Translations under genes and position numbers: made by a program
NCBI RefSeq assembly: GCF_042662125.1
Contig: NZ_JBHSXL010000010.1
Coordinates: 62,001-126,000, forward strand
Direction of reading: 5' to 3'
From: Halopenitus salinus
GTDB taxonomy: Archaea > Halobacteriota > Halobacteria > Halobacteriales > Haloferacaceae
DNA length: 64,000 nucleotides
Notes under the pieces: generated by a model
Told to the model about the DNA's origin: nothing
Seen by the model: the letters and a program-made list of their open reading frames with translations, nothing else
Databases searched by the model: none
In this document: one piece after another, positions 51,780 to 59,910 of the stretch
Layout: the number at the start of each line of letters is the position of its first letter
How positions within the stretch are numbered: position 1 is the stretch's first letter

Positions 51780-51832
51780 TACATATATGGCTTATCTATG
51801 TATTGATCGTACAACAATGGGTGTGTGTTGTA
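51780..51832 (-). promoter_or_regulatory. Two 23-bp palindromes, tandem operator upstream of nirA
   Basis: Boxes 51780-51802 and 51810-51832 both fit TACA-N15-TGTA, with arms TACATA/TATGTA and TACAACA/TGTTGTA. Both also share ATGG at box positions 8-11, and their starts are exactly 30 bases apart, about three helical turns. They end 63 bases before the nirA ATG, upstream of an AT-rich TATA-like stretch (51755-51770), a position suited to an activator. The rest of the 277-base interval to uspA (51833-51994) is AT-rich at first, then shows nothing clear. Confidence 0.6.
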
Positions 51833-51994
51833 GTATATTGTTTCTCAAGTCTATCCGGATCTGTATAAGGTCCTGTGTGCCGATCGACTCTGTGGGATCC
51901 TATTCGATCAATAAAAACGTGCCTTCTGGACGTTCATTCACATCTATTCGGAGATCGATCTCCGTTTACTATCGAGCGCCCCTACCGACGTCGT

Positions 51995-52429
51995 TCACTC
52001 GTCGCCGCGAACCACGAGGACCGGCGTCGAGGCGTTGTCGACCACGCGTTCGGAGACGCTCCCGAGCGAGACGATCTTCTCACGGGGGCTCTTTCCGCGC
52101 GTCCCGATGACGATCAGATCCACGTCCGTCTCGTCCACGTACGCGAGGATCTCCTTCCAGGGGGTCCCCGTGCGGATCCCCGTCACCGCCTTGAGGCCCG
52201 CCGCGTCGGCGCGCTCCGCGACGGCCTCGACGGCAGCCTCGCCCTCCTCGCGAAGGGACGACTCGAGGTCCGCCCGCGTGTCGCTGTCGGCCGCGGTGAG
52301 GATCCGGTTGTCGAGGACGTAGAGGCCGTGTACCGTCGCCTCGTCGTCTTCGGCGATCGAGATCGCGTGATCGAGGGTCGTTTCGACAGTCGGGCTGCCG
52401 TCCGTCGGCACGAGTACGTGATCGTACAT
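51995..52429 (-). CDS. Universal stress protein, UspA family
   Basis: 144 residues. MYDHVLVPTDGSPTVETTLDHA is the usual start, with the ATP-binding loop VIGTRGKSPREKIVSLGSVSERV giving the G-2x-G-9x-G-S/T pattern. So it probably binds ATP. Target process unknown. Monocistronic; stop is followed by the nirA upstream region. Confidence 0.92.
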   Translation of the reverse strand: MYDHVLVPTDGSPTVETTLDHAISIAEDDEATVHGLYVLDNRILTAADSDTRADLESSLREEGEAAVEAVAERADAAGLKAVTGIRTGTPWKEILAYVDETDVDLIVIGTRGKSPREKIVSLGSVSERVVDNASTPVLVVRGDE

Positions 52430-52530
52430 CGGTCTGTCCCGGTTCGATCTTCGACGCCCCCGCGTATCAACGTACCCCCCGCCGTGGTCGGACCGCGGCG
52501 TCTTTATCGCTGTGGCTCCCGTCTCGATCC

Positions 52531-53253
52531 ATGAGCGACGATTGGGTGAGCCTCTTTTCGGGCGGCAAGGACTCCTCGTGGGCGCTGTATCGCGCCCTCG
52601 AGGAGGACCTTCCCGTCTCGCGGCTGTTGACCGTCCACCCGGCTGGCGACTCCTACATGTATCACACCCCGGCGACGCGGCTGTCGGCGCTCGCCGCCGA
52701 GAGCGCCGGCATCGAGGCGATCGACGTCGAGCCGGCCGACTTCGAGTCCGGCGAGGCCGCCGATTCGGATGCCGGAACCAGGGGCGACGCCGAGATCGAG
52801 CCCCTCGAGGCGGCCCTTCGTGACCTTCTGGACGTCCCGGGGTTCGACCTCGCCGGCGTCACCGCCGGAGCGGTCGAAAGCGAGTTCCAGACCTCGCGGA
52901 TCGAGGGGATGTGTGACCGCCTCGGGATCGATCTCTTCGCCCCGCTGTGGCAGGAGGACCCGGTCGCGCTCGCGGAGTCGATGATCGACGCCGGCTTCGA
53001 GATCACGATCGTCCAGGTGGCGGCCTACGGCCTCGACGAGTCGTGGCTCGGCCGCACCCTCGATCGGAATGCGCTCTCTGACCTCCGCGATCTCAACGAC
53101 GACTACGGCGTCCACGTCCTCGGCGAGGGCGGCGAGTTCGAGACGTTCGTCACGGACGGCCCGCACATGGACCGGGCGATCGAACTCGAGACCGAGCCGG
53201 TCTGGGAGGGCTCGCGGGGACACCTCCGAGTTCTCGATGCGGAGTTGACCTAG
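52531..53253 (+). CDS. Diphthine-ammonia ligase Dph6
   Basis: 240 residues. SLFSGGKDSSWALYRAL is the PP-loop of the ATP-pyrophosphatase family, and HVLGEGGEFETFVTDGP is the hallmark of Dph6. It performs the last amidation in making diphthamide on elongation factor 2. The segment GVTAGAVESEFQTSRIEGMCDRLG between them is also typical. A short acidic insertion (about 75-90) is present. TATA-like CTTTATCGC near 52502 precedes the ATG by about 27 bases. Confidence 0.88.
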   Translation: MSDDWVSLFSGGKDSSWALYRALEEDLPVSRLLTVHPAGDSYMYHTPATRLSALAAESAGIEAIDVEPADFESGEAADSDAGTRGDAEIEPLEAALRDLLDVPGFDLAGVTAGAVESEFQTSRIEGMCDRLGIDLFAPLWQEDPVALAESMIDAGFEITIVQVAAYGLDESWLGRTLDRNALSDLRDLNDDYGVHVLGEGGEFETFVTDGPHMDRAIELETEPVWEGSRGHLRVLDAELT

Positions 53254-53315
53254 AGACCTCCCGGCTCGGACGCCCGTCGATGGCCGACGGCGGCGAGTAA
53301 ACTGGCCGTCGGCGA

Positions 53316-54290
53316 TCAGAACTGGCCGCCGTCGGTGATGGACGTGTGGGCGCCGATGAGCGCGCCCGACAGGTCGAAGTTCTCGATCGTGGTGTCGCGG
53401 TCGATGATCGAGCCGCGGATCTCGGCGTTGCGGACGGTGGCGTCGGGGAAGACGACGGCGCGTTCGAGGGTGGCCTCCTCGACGGTGGCGTCGGCCATCA
53501 CGTGGACGGTCTCGCCGAGGGTGGAGTCGCTCACGGTGGCGTCGTCGTGGACGACCGTGCCGCCGTCGAGGGACCACTCGATCGCGTCGAGGTAGCTCTC
53601 GGGCGTGCCGATGTCGAACCAGGCGCCGTCGAAGGTGAACGCGCGCACCGTCCGGCGCTCCTGTAACCACTGGATGAACCAGCCGGGTTCGTCGGGGTTC
53701 TCGCCCGCCTCGAGGTAGGTCGCCAGGTCGCCGAGGCGCTCGGCGGGGAACGCGTAGCAGGCGATGGAGACGAGCGTGCTCTTGGGGTCGTCGGGCTTCT
53801 CCTGGAAGTCGACGACCCGATCGCCGTCGAGGTCGACGAGGCCGTAGGACTTGGCCTTCTCGCGGGAGCCGACGTCGTACGCCGCGAGCACGGGATCGCC
53901 GGCGTCCTCGAAGAAGTCGACGAACTCGGCGATGTCGAAGCTGATGAGGTTGTCGCCGGCGACGACGACGAGGTCGTCGTCGATGCCCTCGCGGTCGACG
54001 AGCTGGGCGAGCGCGCCGACGACGCCGAACTTCTCGTCCTCGTTTTCGGTGTCCTCGATGGAGAGGGTGAGCTTCTCGAAGGGGGTCTCCTCGAGGTACG
54101 TCTCGAAGTCGGGGGCGAACCGCTCGTTCGTGGAGACGAAGACCTCGTCGATGCGGTCGTCGGCCTCGAGATCGGCGAATATCTCGTCGATGACCGTGTG
54201 TTCGCCGATGGGAAGGAACATCTTGGGTCGGTCCTTCGTGATCGGCCACAACCGCGTCGCGTACCCGCCCGCGAGCACAACCGCCTTCAT
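53316..54290 (-). CDS. Sugar nucleotidyltransferase (NDP-sugar pyrophosphorylase)
   Basis: 324 residues. MKAVVLAGGYATRLWPITKDRPKMFLPIG with altered G-X-G-T-R loop marks the nucleotidyltransferase domain (1-230); VVVAGDNLISFD holds a metal-binding Asp. From about 245 a left-handed beta-helix with imperfect hexapeptide repeats follows (VVHDDATVSDSTLGETVHV, VVFPDATVRNAEIRG). Makes UDP-, dTDP- or GDP-sugar for glycans; similar to glucose-1-phosphate thymidylyltransferase and AglF-like proteins. Substrate undetermined. The longer frame to 54401 has no proper start context. Confidence 0.88.
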   Translation of the reverse strand: MKAVVLAGGYATRLWPITKDRPKMFLPIGEHTVIDEIFADLEADDRIDEVFVSTNERFAPDFETYLEETPFEKLTLSIEDTENEDEKFGVVGALAQLVDREGIDDDLVVVAGDNLISFDIAEFVDFFEDAGDPVLAAYDVGSREKAKSYGLVDLDGDRVVDFQEKPDDPKSTLVSIACYAFPAERLGDLATYLEAGENPDEPGWFIQWLQERRTVRAFTFDGAWFDIGTPESYLDAIEWSLDGGTVVHDDATVSDSTLGETVHVMADATVEEATLERAVVFPDATVRNAEIRGSIIDRDTTIENFDLSGALIGAHTSITDGGQF

Positions 54291-54454
54291 ATACTCGCGC
54301 AGACGAGGAGGGGTCGTATCACTCTTTCCGTCTCGTCTCGCCGGGTGTTCGGGTTCGGATCCTCGGGATTCGGATGCAGATTCCGGTATCCGGGTTCGCA
54401 TCCCCGTGACTCGCGATCGCCGCCGGTTTGTACCGCGTTCACCTACGAGCGTGC

Positions 54455-54760
54455 ATGGAGCGCACGACGCGCCAGCGGATCGCCGACCACCTTCGCGAGA
54501 CGGACGCCACGGCGAGCGAACTGTCCGAGGTCGTTTCGCGTCCCCGGTCCGTCGTCTACGACCACCTCGAGCACGTCGCCGACTCGATCTCGGACGACGA
54601 CGCCGAGGCGAGCGGCGACGGCGGAGAGCGGCTCTTGGTCGCGCCGCCGCGATGTCGCGAATGCGGATTCGACGGGTTCGACGATCCGCTCACGCTTCCG
54701 TCCCGCTGTCCGGAGTGTCGCAGCGAGCGGATCGACGAGCCGACCTTCCGGATCGAGTAG
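54455..54760 (+). CDS. HTH plus zinc-ribbon transcriptional regulator
   Basis: 101 residues. Winged-helix part (MERTTRQRIADHLRETDATA to about residue 45), acidic linker and a zinc ribbon with CRECGFDGF and CPECRSERI. This pairing matches the archaeal COG3357 type of predicted regulators. The ATG at 54455 is used, nine codons after an upstream ATG. It lies 93 bases before the histidine kinase on the same strand, but co-regulation is unproven. Confidence 0.82.
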   Translation: MERTTRQRIADHLRETDATASELSEVVSRPRSVVYDHLEHVADSISDDDAEASGDGGERLLVAPPRCRECGFDGFDDPLTLPSRCPECRSERIDEPTFRIE

Positions 54761-54853
54761 GGCAAATGTTCCGCATCCGTGAGGCTCCACCGACGTACAC
54801 GCGAGTCGGTTTCGGCATAAACGACTTTATTGGGTCGCACGAAACGGACGGTC

Positions 54854-56572
54854 GTGATCGCTCAGTCGCCGCTGCCGGGTCGGGTCGTCCTCGCGTTCTA
54901 CGTGCTCGCGTTCGGCATCGCCGCCGTCGCGTGTTTCGCGGCCATCCCGCGAGCGCGCCGATTCGACGACCCGGACACCCGCCGGGGACTCGTTGGACTG
55001 CTCGTCCTCAGCGGCGGCTGGGCGGCCGCGCACGTCGGATTTCTGCTGGCGCCTCCCGGTCCGATCGCGGTCGCCTTCTACCTCGCCGGTCTCGTCTCCG
55101 GGTTCTCGACCATCGGCGCCTGGCTCTACTTCTGTTCGGCCTACACCGGTCGGTCCCTCCACAGACAGCCGCTTTATCGACGGCTCGCGCTCGGCGTCTA
55201 TCTCGGAGTGATGCTCGTGAAGTTCACGAACCCGATCCACGGACTGTACTTCACCACCGAGGCCGCCACCCGACCGTTCGTCCACCTCGGGGTCCAGCAC
55301 CTCATCGGCCACTGGATCGCAATGGGGCTGGCCTACGCGCTCGCGACCGTCGGGATCTTCATGCTCCTCGAGCAGTTCACGCAGGTCGGCGCCGACACGC
55401 GACCCCTCGCCGTGCTCGTCGGCTTCACCGCGTTGCCGCTCGTGTTGGACGTCCTCGGGTACCTCCTCCCGTTCGTCGTCGACATGACTTACGAGCCGCT
55501 CGGCGTCGCGGTCTTCGCGGTCGGGGTAACCTCCATCTTTTTCGATCGCTTTCAGGCTACCCGCATCGCCACCGAGTCCGACGACCCCGTGATCGTTCTG
55601 GACGATGACGACCGCATCACCGACTACAACGTCTCCGCGAGGCGGCTCTTCCCCTCGCTTTCGGACTCGACCGCCATCGGCCGGGAGGTCTCCGAGGTGC
55701 TTCCGACGATCGGCGATGCGATCGATACCGACGAGAACGTCCGCCCCGTCGAGGTCGACGGGGAGCGGCGATACTACCACGTTTCGGTCGGCCCCTTCAC
55801 CGCCGGCTCCAGACATCTCGGTCGGCTCCTCACGATCACGGACGTCACGGACCGCGAGCGCTATCGAACGGAGCTCGAGCGACAAAACGAGCGGCTCGAC
55901 CGCTTCGCGAGCGTCGTCTCACACGACCTCCGGAATCCTCTCAACGTCGCACAGGGGCGGCTCGATCTGGCACTCGAGGTCGGTCCGGACGACGCCGAGG
56001 CGTTCGAGCATCTGGAGGCCGCGGACCGGGCGCTCGATCGGATGGAGGAGCTGATCGCGGACGTGTTGACCCTCGCCCGTCAGGGCCAGCCGATCGACGA
56101 GACCGAGCCGGTCCGCCTCTCGGACGTCTGTGAGGCGGCCTGGGAGGTGATCGACGCCGGCGACAGCACCCTCTCCATCGAGAGCGACGTCGCCTTCACG
56201 GCCGACCCGGAACGGCTCAGACAGCTCCTCGAGAACCTGTTTCGTAATTCGGTCGAACACGGCGGCGAGGGCGTGAGCGTGACCGTCGGGGACCTCGATG
56301 GCGGCGAGGGATTCTACGTCGCCGACGACGGCCCGGGGATACCCGAGGAGGACCGCGAGGACGTCTTCGAGTACGGCCATACGACGATCACGGACGGGAC
56401 CGGATTCGGGCTCGCGATCGTCTCCGAGATCGCCGAGGCGCACGACTGGGGGGTGTCGGTGACGGACGCCGAGGGCGGCGGCGCGCGCTTCGAGGTGAGA
56501 GGAGTGCGGACGATCGACGCCGAATCGGCCGAGTTCGAGCCGATCGGAACCGAACCTGCGAACGCGGACTGA
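54854..56572 (+). CDS. Sensor histidine kinase with 7TM N-terminus and PAS domain
   Basis: 572 residues from GTG 54854. Seven membrane helices (about 8-220) form the 7TM histidine kinase input domain; a PAS-like domain covers about 235-340 (DDPVIVLDDDDRITDYNVSA). HisKA has FASVVSHDLRNPLNVAQGRL with the phosphorylated His, and HATPase_c has NLFRNSVEHGG, DDGPGIPEED and GTGFGLAIV. CTTTATTG (54825-54832) is centred about 26 bases upstream of the GTG, which supports a leaderless transcript and this start instead of the TTG inside the box. No response regulator is adjacent. Confidence 0.88.
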   Translation: MIAQSPLPGRVVLAFYVLAFGIAAVACFAAIPRARRFDDPDTRRGLVGLLVLSGGWAAAHVGFLLAPPGPIAVAFYLAGLVSGFSTIGAWLYFCSAYTGRSLHRQPLYRRLALGVYLGVMLVKFTNPIHGLYFTTEAATRPFVHLGVQHLIGHWIAMGLAYALATVGIFMLLEQFTQVGADTRPLAVLVGFTALPLVLDVLGYLLPFVVDMTYEPLGVAVFAVGVTSIFFDRFQATRIATESDDPVIVLDDDDRITDYNVSARRLFPSLSDSTAIGREVSEVLPTIGDAIDTDENVRPVEVDGERRYYHVSVGPFTAGSRHLGRLLTITDVTDRERYRTELERQNERLDRFASVVSHDLRNPLNVAQGRLDLALEVGPDDAEAFEHLEAADRALDRMEELIADVLTLARQGQPIDETEPVRLSDVCEAAWEVIDAGDSTLSIESDVAFTADPERLRQLLENLFRNSVEHGGEGVSVTVGDLDGGEGFYVADDGPGIPEEDREDVFEYGHTTITDGTGFGLAIVSEIAEAHDWGVSVTDAEGGGARFEVRGVRTIDAESAEFEPIGTEPANAD

Positions 56573-56643
56573 CGCTCCGGGGACGAACTGACGCTCCGGG
56601 GCCGACGTGACAGACGAGTTGTAGCGGGTGATCGTCGACGCCG

Positions 56644-57213
56644 CTATCCGTCGCCGTGGGCGTCGACGACGATGACCTCGCCGTCCTCCACCGTGACGTT
56701 GATCAGCGTTCGCACGTTGTAGTCGGTGTCGTCGAGCTCGTTCTCGCCCGCCTTCTTGATGACGGCGACGACGTCGACGACGTCCGCGCCGATCTCGTTC
56801 GTGAGCGCGTCGAGGACCGCCTTCATCGTGCCCCCGGTCGAGAGCACGTCGTCGATCACGAGCACGCGGTCGCCCGCCTCGACGTCGTTGATGTACATCT
56901 CCGACTCCGAGTAGCCGGTCTCTTGAAACAGCGGGACCTCCCCGTCGAGCCCGTACTGGCGCTTGCGGATCACCACGAGCGGGATGTCCGTCATGAGCGA
57001 GAGCGCGGTGGAGATGTGGATGCCCATCGCCGCCGGGGTGACGATCTTGTCGACGTTCTCGAGTTCGGCCTTGCGGATGATCCGGATGACGATCTCCCGG
57101 AGCAGCTCCGGTTTCAGCATCGGAACGCCGTCGCTTATCGGATGGACGAAGTACTCGTACTCGCCTTTCTCGATGATCGGGGCGTCGAGCAGCGACTGCT
57201 CCAACTGATCCAT
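56644..57213 (-). CDS. hpt: Hypoxanthine/guanine phosphoribosyltransferase
   Basis: 189 residues. KIVTPAAMGIHISTALSLMT and DRVLVIDDVLSTGGTMKAVL, the PRPP loop, match archaeal HGPRTases of the PurR/Apt-like group. Salvages purine bases to IMP or GMP; some close relatives use adenine, so the base is not certain. Leftward GGCTTTATCCC (57234-57244) is centred about 26 bases before the ATG, again leaderless. The longer frame to 57318 is rejected. Confidence 0.85.
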   Translation of the reverse strand: MDQLEQSLLDAPIIEKGEYEYFVHPISDGVPMLKPELLREIVIRIIRKAELENVDKIVTPAAMGIHISTALSLMTDIPLVVIRKRQYGLDGEVPLFQETGYSESEMYINDVEAGDRVLVIDDVLSTGGTMKAVLDALTNEIGADVVDVVAVIKKAGENELDDTDYNVRTLINVTVEDGEVIVVDAHGDG

Positions 57214-57304
57214 GTCGCCGGTACAGACCCGGCGGGATAAAGCCTGGCGGTTGTGGCTGCCGGCCGTCCCGCCGGCGCCGGTCCGGCTCGAACGTGGTTC
57301 CGTC

Positions 57305-57946
57305 TCACTTCGAGCCACGGTCCGCGATCCGCTCTGCGATCCGTTCTCCCACGCCGGTGAGATATGCCTGTCCCCACAGTCCGACGATCAACGCGCCGAT
57401 CGAGTTGAACACGAGGTCCTTGACCGTGTCGTCGAGCCCGTGTTGGGCGAGCGGCATCTCGATCCCGGTCGTCGCGGCGACGACGTCCAGGCCGTACTCG
57501 AACAGCTCCCAGAGGACGCCGAACGCGAGCACGAACGAGACGACGAAGACGACGAAGAACCGCCTCGGCAGGACGATCTCGTCGTGGTGGGCGTCGATCG
57601 CCCGCACGAGGATGTAACCGATCGCCGCGATAATCGACGCCGAGGTGGCGTGGGTGAGGTGGTCCCACCAGCCGACGGAGGAGTACAACCCGGCGGACCC
57701 GAGCGTGTGTAAGAAGACGGCCGTGGTGATCCAGAAGGCCAGAAACGGGTCGATCGCGACGCGGTAGTTCCGGTCGATGACCGCGGGCGCGAACGTGATC
57801 GCGAGCCCCGCCGTGCCGTTCGTGACGACCTTCGGCTCCCCGGCCCACAGACCGTATCCGACGAGCCCGACGAGCACGACCTGCATCGCCCGCGCGAGCC
57901 GGCGCTGGCTGTCGCGTCCGAGACGTCGCCGGATCCGCCGGATCAC
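57305..57946 (-). CDS. Membrane protein, YjdF/DUF2238-like
   Basis: 213 residues, GTG start overlapping the preceding stop (GTGA). About six hydrophobic segments. SVGWWDHLTHATSASIIAAIG, FGVLWELFEYGLD and LDDTVKDLVFNSIGAL match by eye the Asp-His, Trp-Glu and Asp-x-x-x-Asp positions of the YjdF/DUF2238 family. Function of that family is unknown. Translationally coupled to the membrane protein gene upstream. Confidence 0.65.
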   Translation of the reverse strand: MIRRIRRRLGRDSQRRLARAMQVVLVGLVGYGLWAGEPKVVTNGTAGLAITFAPAVIDRNYRVAIDPFLAFWITTAVFLHTLGSAGLYSSVGWWDHLTHATSASIIAAIGYILVRAIDAHHDEIVLPRRFFVVFVVSFVLAFGVLWELFEYGLDVVAATTGIEMPLAQHGLDDTVKDLVFNSIGALIVGLWGQAYLTGVGERIAERIADRGSK

Positions 57947-58581
57947 GGTTCGGTCACCTCCTCCGTCCCCTCGGTATCGAGCAACTCGCGCTCGAGCTTC
58001 CGCTTGAGGGCGCGGTCCCGCCGTCGGAAGTACAGATCGAAGAGCAACCCGGCGGCGAGACCGGCGAGCGCGATCCGAACGAACTCGACCATGAGCGCCT
58101 CGTTGTCGAGCAGGTACGCCGTGCCGATCCGTCGATCGAGGAACCACCGTACGATCGTCGAGACCGCGCCCGAGGCGAGGGTGGTGACCACCACGAGCGC
58201 GACCGCGAACCAGTGGGTGACGCGCATGCCCGTGAACATGTCGAGCTCGACGACGACCAACAGCGCGAACGCCGCCAGCGCGAGGTACGACGCGAACACC
58301 CCGATCTCCACGTCCGGGATCACGGCCCGCGTCGCGACCGGAAGCGCCGCGAGCAGGAGCAGCTCCCACGGGAGGACCACTCGCCAGTCGCGGCGGGCGA
58401 TCGCCGGCAGCGCCATCACCACCATCGTCGCCGCCGAGATGAGCGCCCACAGCGGCTCGAGGTCGAGGAGGCTCTCGACGAACACGAGCGCGACCGCCGC
58501 GAGGATCGCCCAGCCGATCATGGCGTTCCGTCTCGTGTCACGAAACAGCGAGGCCAACAGGTCGTCCCGATCGCGGCTCAT
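57943..58581 (-). CDS. Multi-pass membrane protein of unknown function
   Basis: 212 residues with about six helices (from AMIGWAILAAVALVFVESLL, residue 20, to AGLAAGLLFDLYF near 185), followed by a charged tail with RRRDRALKRKLERELLDTEG. No motif recognised. Forms a two-gene operon with the YjdF-like gene. Leftward ACCTTTATCC about 27 bases upstream of the ATG is the probable TATA box. Confidence 0.7.
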   Translation of the reverse strand: MSRDRDDLLASLFRDTRRNAMIGWAILAAVALVFVESLLDLEPLWALISAATMVVMALPAIARRDWRVVLPWELLLLAALPVATRAVIPDVEIGVFASYLALAAFALLVVVELDMFTGMRVTHWFAVALVVVTTLASGAVSTIVRWFLDRRIGTAYLLDNEALMVEFVRIALAGLAAGLLFDLYFRRRDRALKRKLERELLDTEGTEEVTEP

Positions 58582-58738
58582 GCGGGTGAGTTCCTCGCCA
58601 TTACGGATAAAGGTCCCCTCGATATCCGTCGATCCGACGGTTCATCGGGTTCGACGGCGACCGCTCGTAGCCGCTCTCCGGGGACGTTCTCCGAGACCAC
58701 CCGCTCCCGGGGGCTGGCCGATCGCCGCCCCGGACGGA

Positions 58739-59185
58739 TCAGACGTATCGGTTTTCCGATTCCGCCTTGATGTCGTCGAGGAACTCGTGGGCCTCCTCGA
58801 AGATCTCCCGTGGTCCGTCCTGGGTGATCGTGTTCGCGGCCTGGTCGTAATCGCGCCACTGGAGGTCGCGATGCTCGTTCGAGAGCTCCGCGCTCGCCTC
58901 GAAGGAGCGCGCGATGAACAGGTGGACCGTCTTGTGGATCGTCTCGCCGTTGGCCTCGAAGACGTAGTCGTACTCCTCGCGGAAGCCGTCGATGAGGCGG
59001 AAATCCTCGATCCCCGCCTCCTCTTTGACCTCCCTGATCGCCGTTTGCTGGAGCTCCTCGTCCCCCTCGACCCCGCCTTTGGGGAACTCCCAGTCCCCCG
59101 GTCGGCTCTTCAGGAGCAGGTACTCCCGATGGCCGCGGGTGTCGCGGAAGAGGATGGCTCCGGCGCTCGTCGCTTCGACCGTCAT
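58739..59185 (-). CDS. NUDIX hydrolase, bis(5'-nucleosyl)-tetraphosphatase type
   Basis: 148 residues. The NUDIX box is GGVEGDEELQQTAIREVKEEAGI (about 37-59), preceded by DWEFPKG, which is seen in Ap4A hydrolases. The Glu residues of REVKEE coordinate Mg. Likely cleaves dinucleoside polyphosphates. Divergent from the uS10-like gene; TATA-like CTCTTTAGC lies about 25 bases upstream. Confidence 0.85.
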   Translation of the reverse strand: MTVEATSAGAILFRDTRGHREYLLLKSRPGDWEFPKGGVEGDEELQQTAIREVKEEAGIEDFRLIDGFREEYDYVFEANGETIHKTVHLFIARSFEASAELSNEHRDLQWRDYDQAANTITQDGPREIFEEAHEFLDDIKAESENRYV

Positions 59186-59355
59186 TGCGAAACCGTACTA
59201 CGTCACCGCTAAAGAGGGTGTCGGACGGCTCATCGCTCCCGCCTCATCGCCCGACGTCGCCGCCGCTACCGGCCTTCGACCCGTCGATCCGGGAAAACAC
59301 GAGAGCGGGTAGGTGCGTTTTTAGGCCTCGGACACGGACGCTCGAACATCACAGA

Positions 59356-59688
59356 ATGACCTTCGTAACCAAACTCTCCTTCGAGTCCGGGGACCGGGCC
59401 GTCCTCGAGGAGACGGTCGAGGACCTGAAGCGGACGGTCGAACGGAAGGGCGCCGAGTGCAAGGGTCCGCACGCGTCCTCGCCCGAGCACGCGCGGGTAC
59501 AGCTGTACAAGCGGCTCGCGCCCGGCGACCAGTTCTCGCCGTGGGAATACACCGTCTACGGCCGCCGTCTCGAGATCCACGGATCCGACGACGTCGCTCG
59601 CGAGATGGTCGACCGCGAGTTCCCCGATTCGATCCACGTCGAGGTCGAGGTCGACCGGAAGAAGCCGCTCGGCCACGGCCGCGAGTGA
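59356..59688 (+). CDS. uS10-like protein
   Basis: 110 residues. MTFVTKLSFESGDRAVLEETV, RKGAECKGPHASSPEHARV, VYGRRLEIHGSDDVAREM and SIHVEVEV follow the beta-alpha-beta plan of ribosomal protein S10 (uS10), but without its usual conserved residues near the decoding-site loop. Haloarchaea have a regular uS10 gene elsewhere (with EF-1alpha), so this is likely a paralog with a separate role. The ATG at 59356 is chosen, with a GTTTTTAG box about 35 bases before it. Confidence 0.7.
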   Translation: MTFVTKLSFESGDRAVLEETVEDLKRTVERKGAECKGPHASSPEHARVQLYKRLAPGDQFSPWEYTVYGRRLEIHGSDDVAREMVDREFPDSIHVEVEVDRKKPLGHGRE

Positions 59689-59869
59689 ACGTTCGCTCCC
59701 CGACTGGATCACTCCCGCGACCGGCTTTTTTGATCCTGCGACCCGATTCCGATCGCGAACGCGGCGGTGGAAATGCGGATCAGCATAAAAACACCGAACG
59801 TTCCGGGACACCTCCCGGGAAAAACGCACGACTGCGGCCGATTCAATGGAACTCGTTCGTGACCGCGTC

Positions 59870-59910
59870 TAGTAACCTTTAACCGACGCAAGCCGGTATA
59901 TTCGGCCAAG
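59870..59910 (+). promoter_or_regulatory. dnaK promoter
   Basis: CCTTTAAC (59876-59883) is a TATA-like box about 30 bases before the dnaK ATG, leaving little or no 5' leader. The upstream 59689-59870 interval has no gene; it contains an imperfect GC-rich hairpin (TTCCGGGA/TCCCGGGAA around 59799-59821). Confidence 0.5.
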
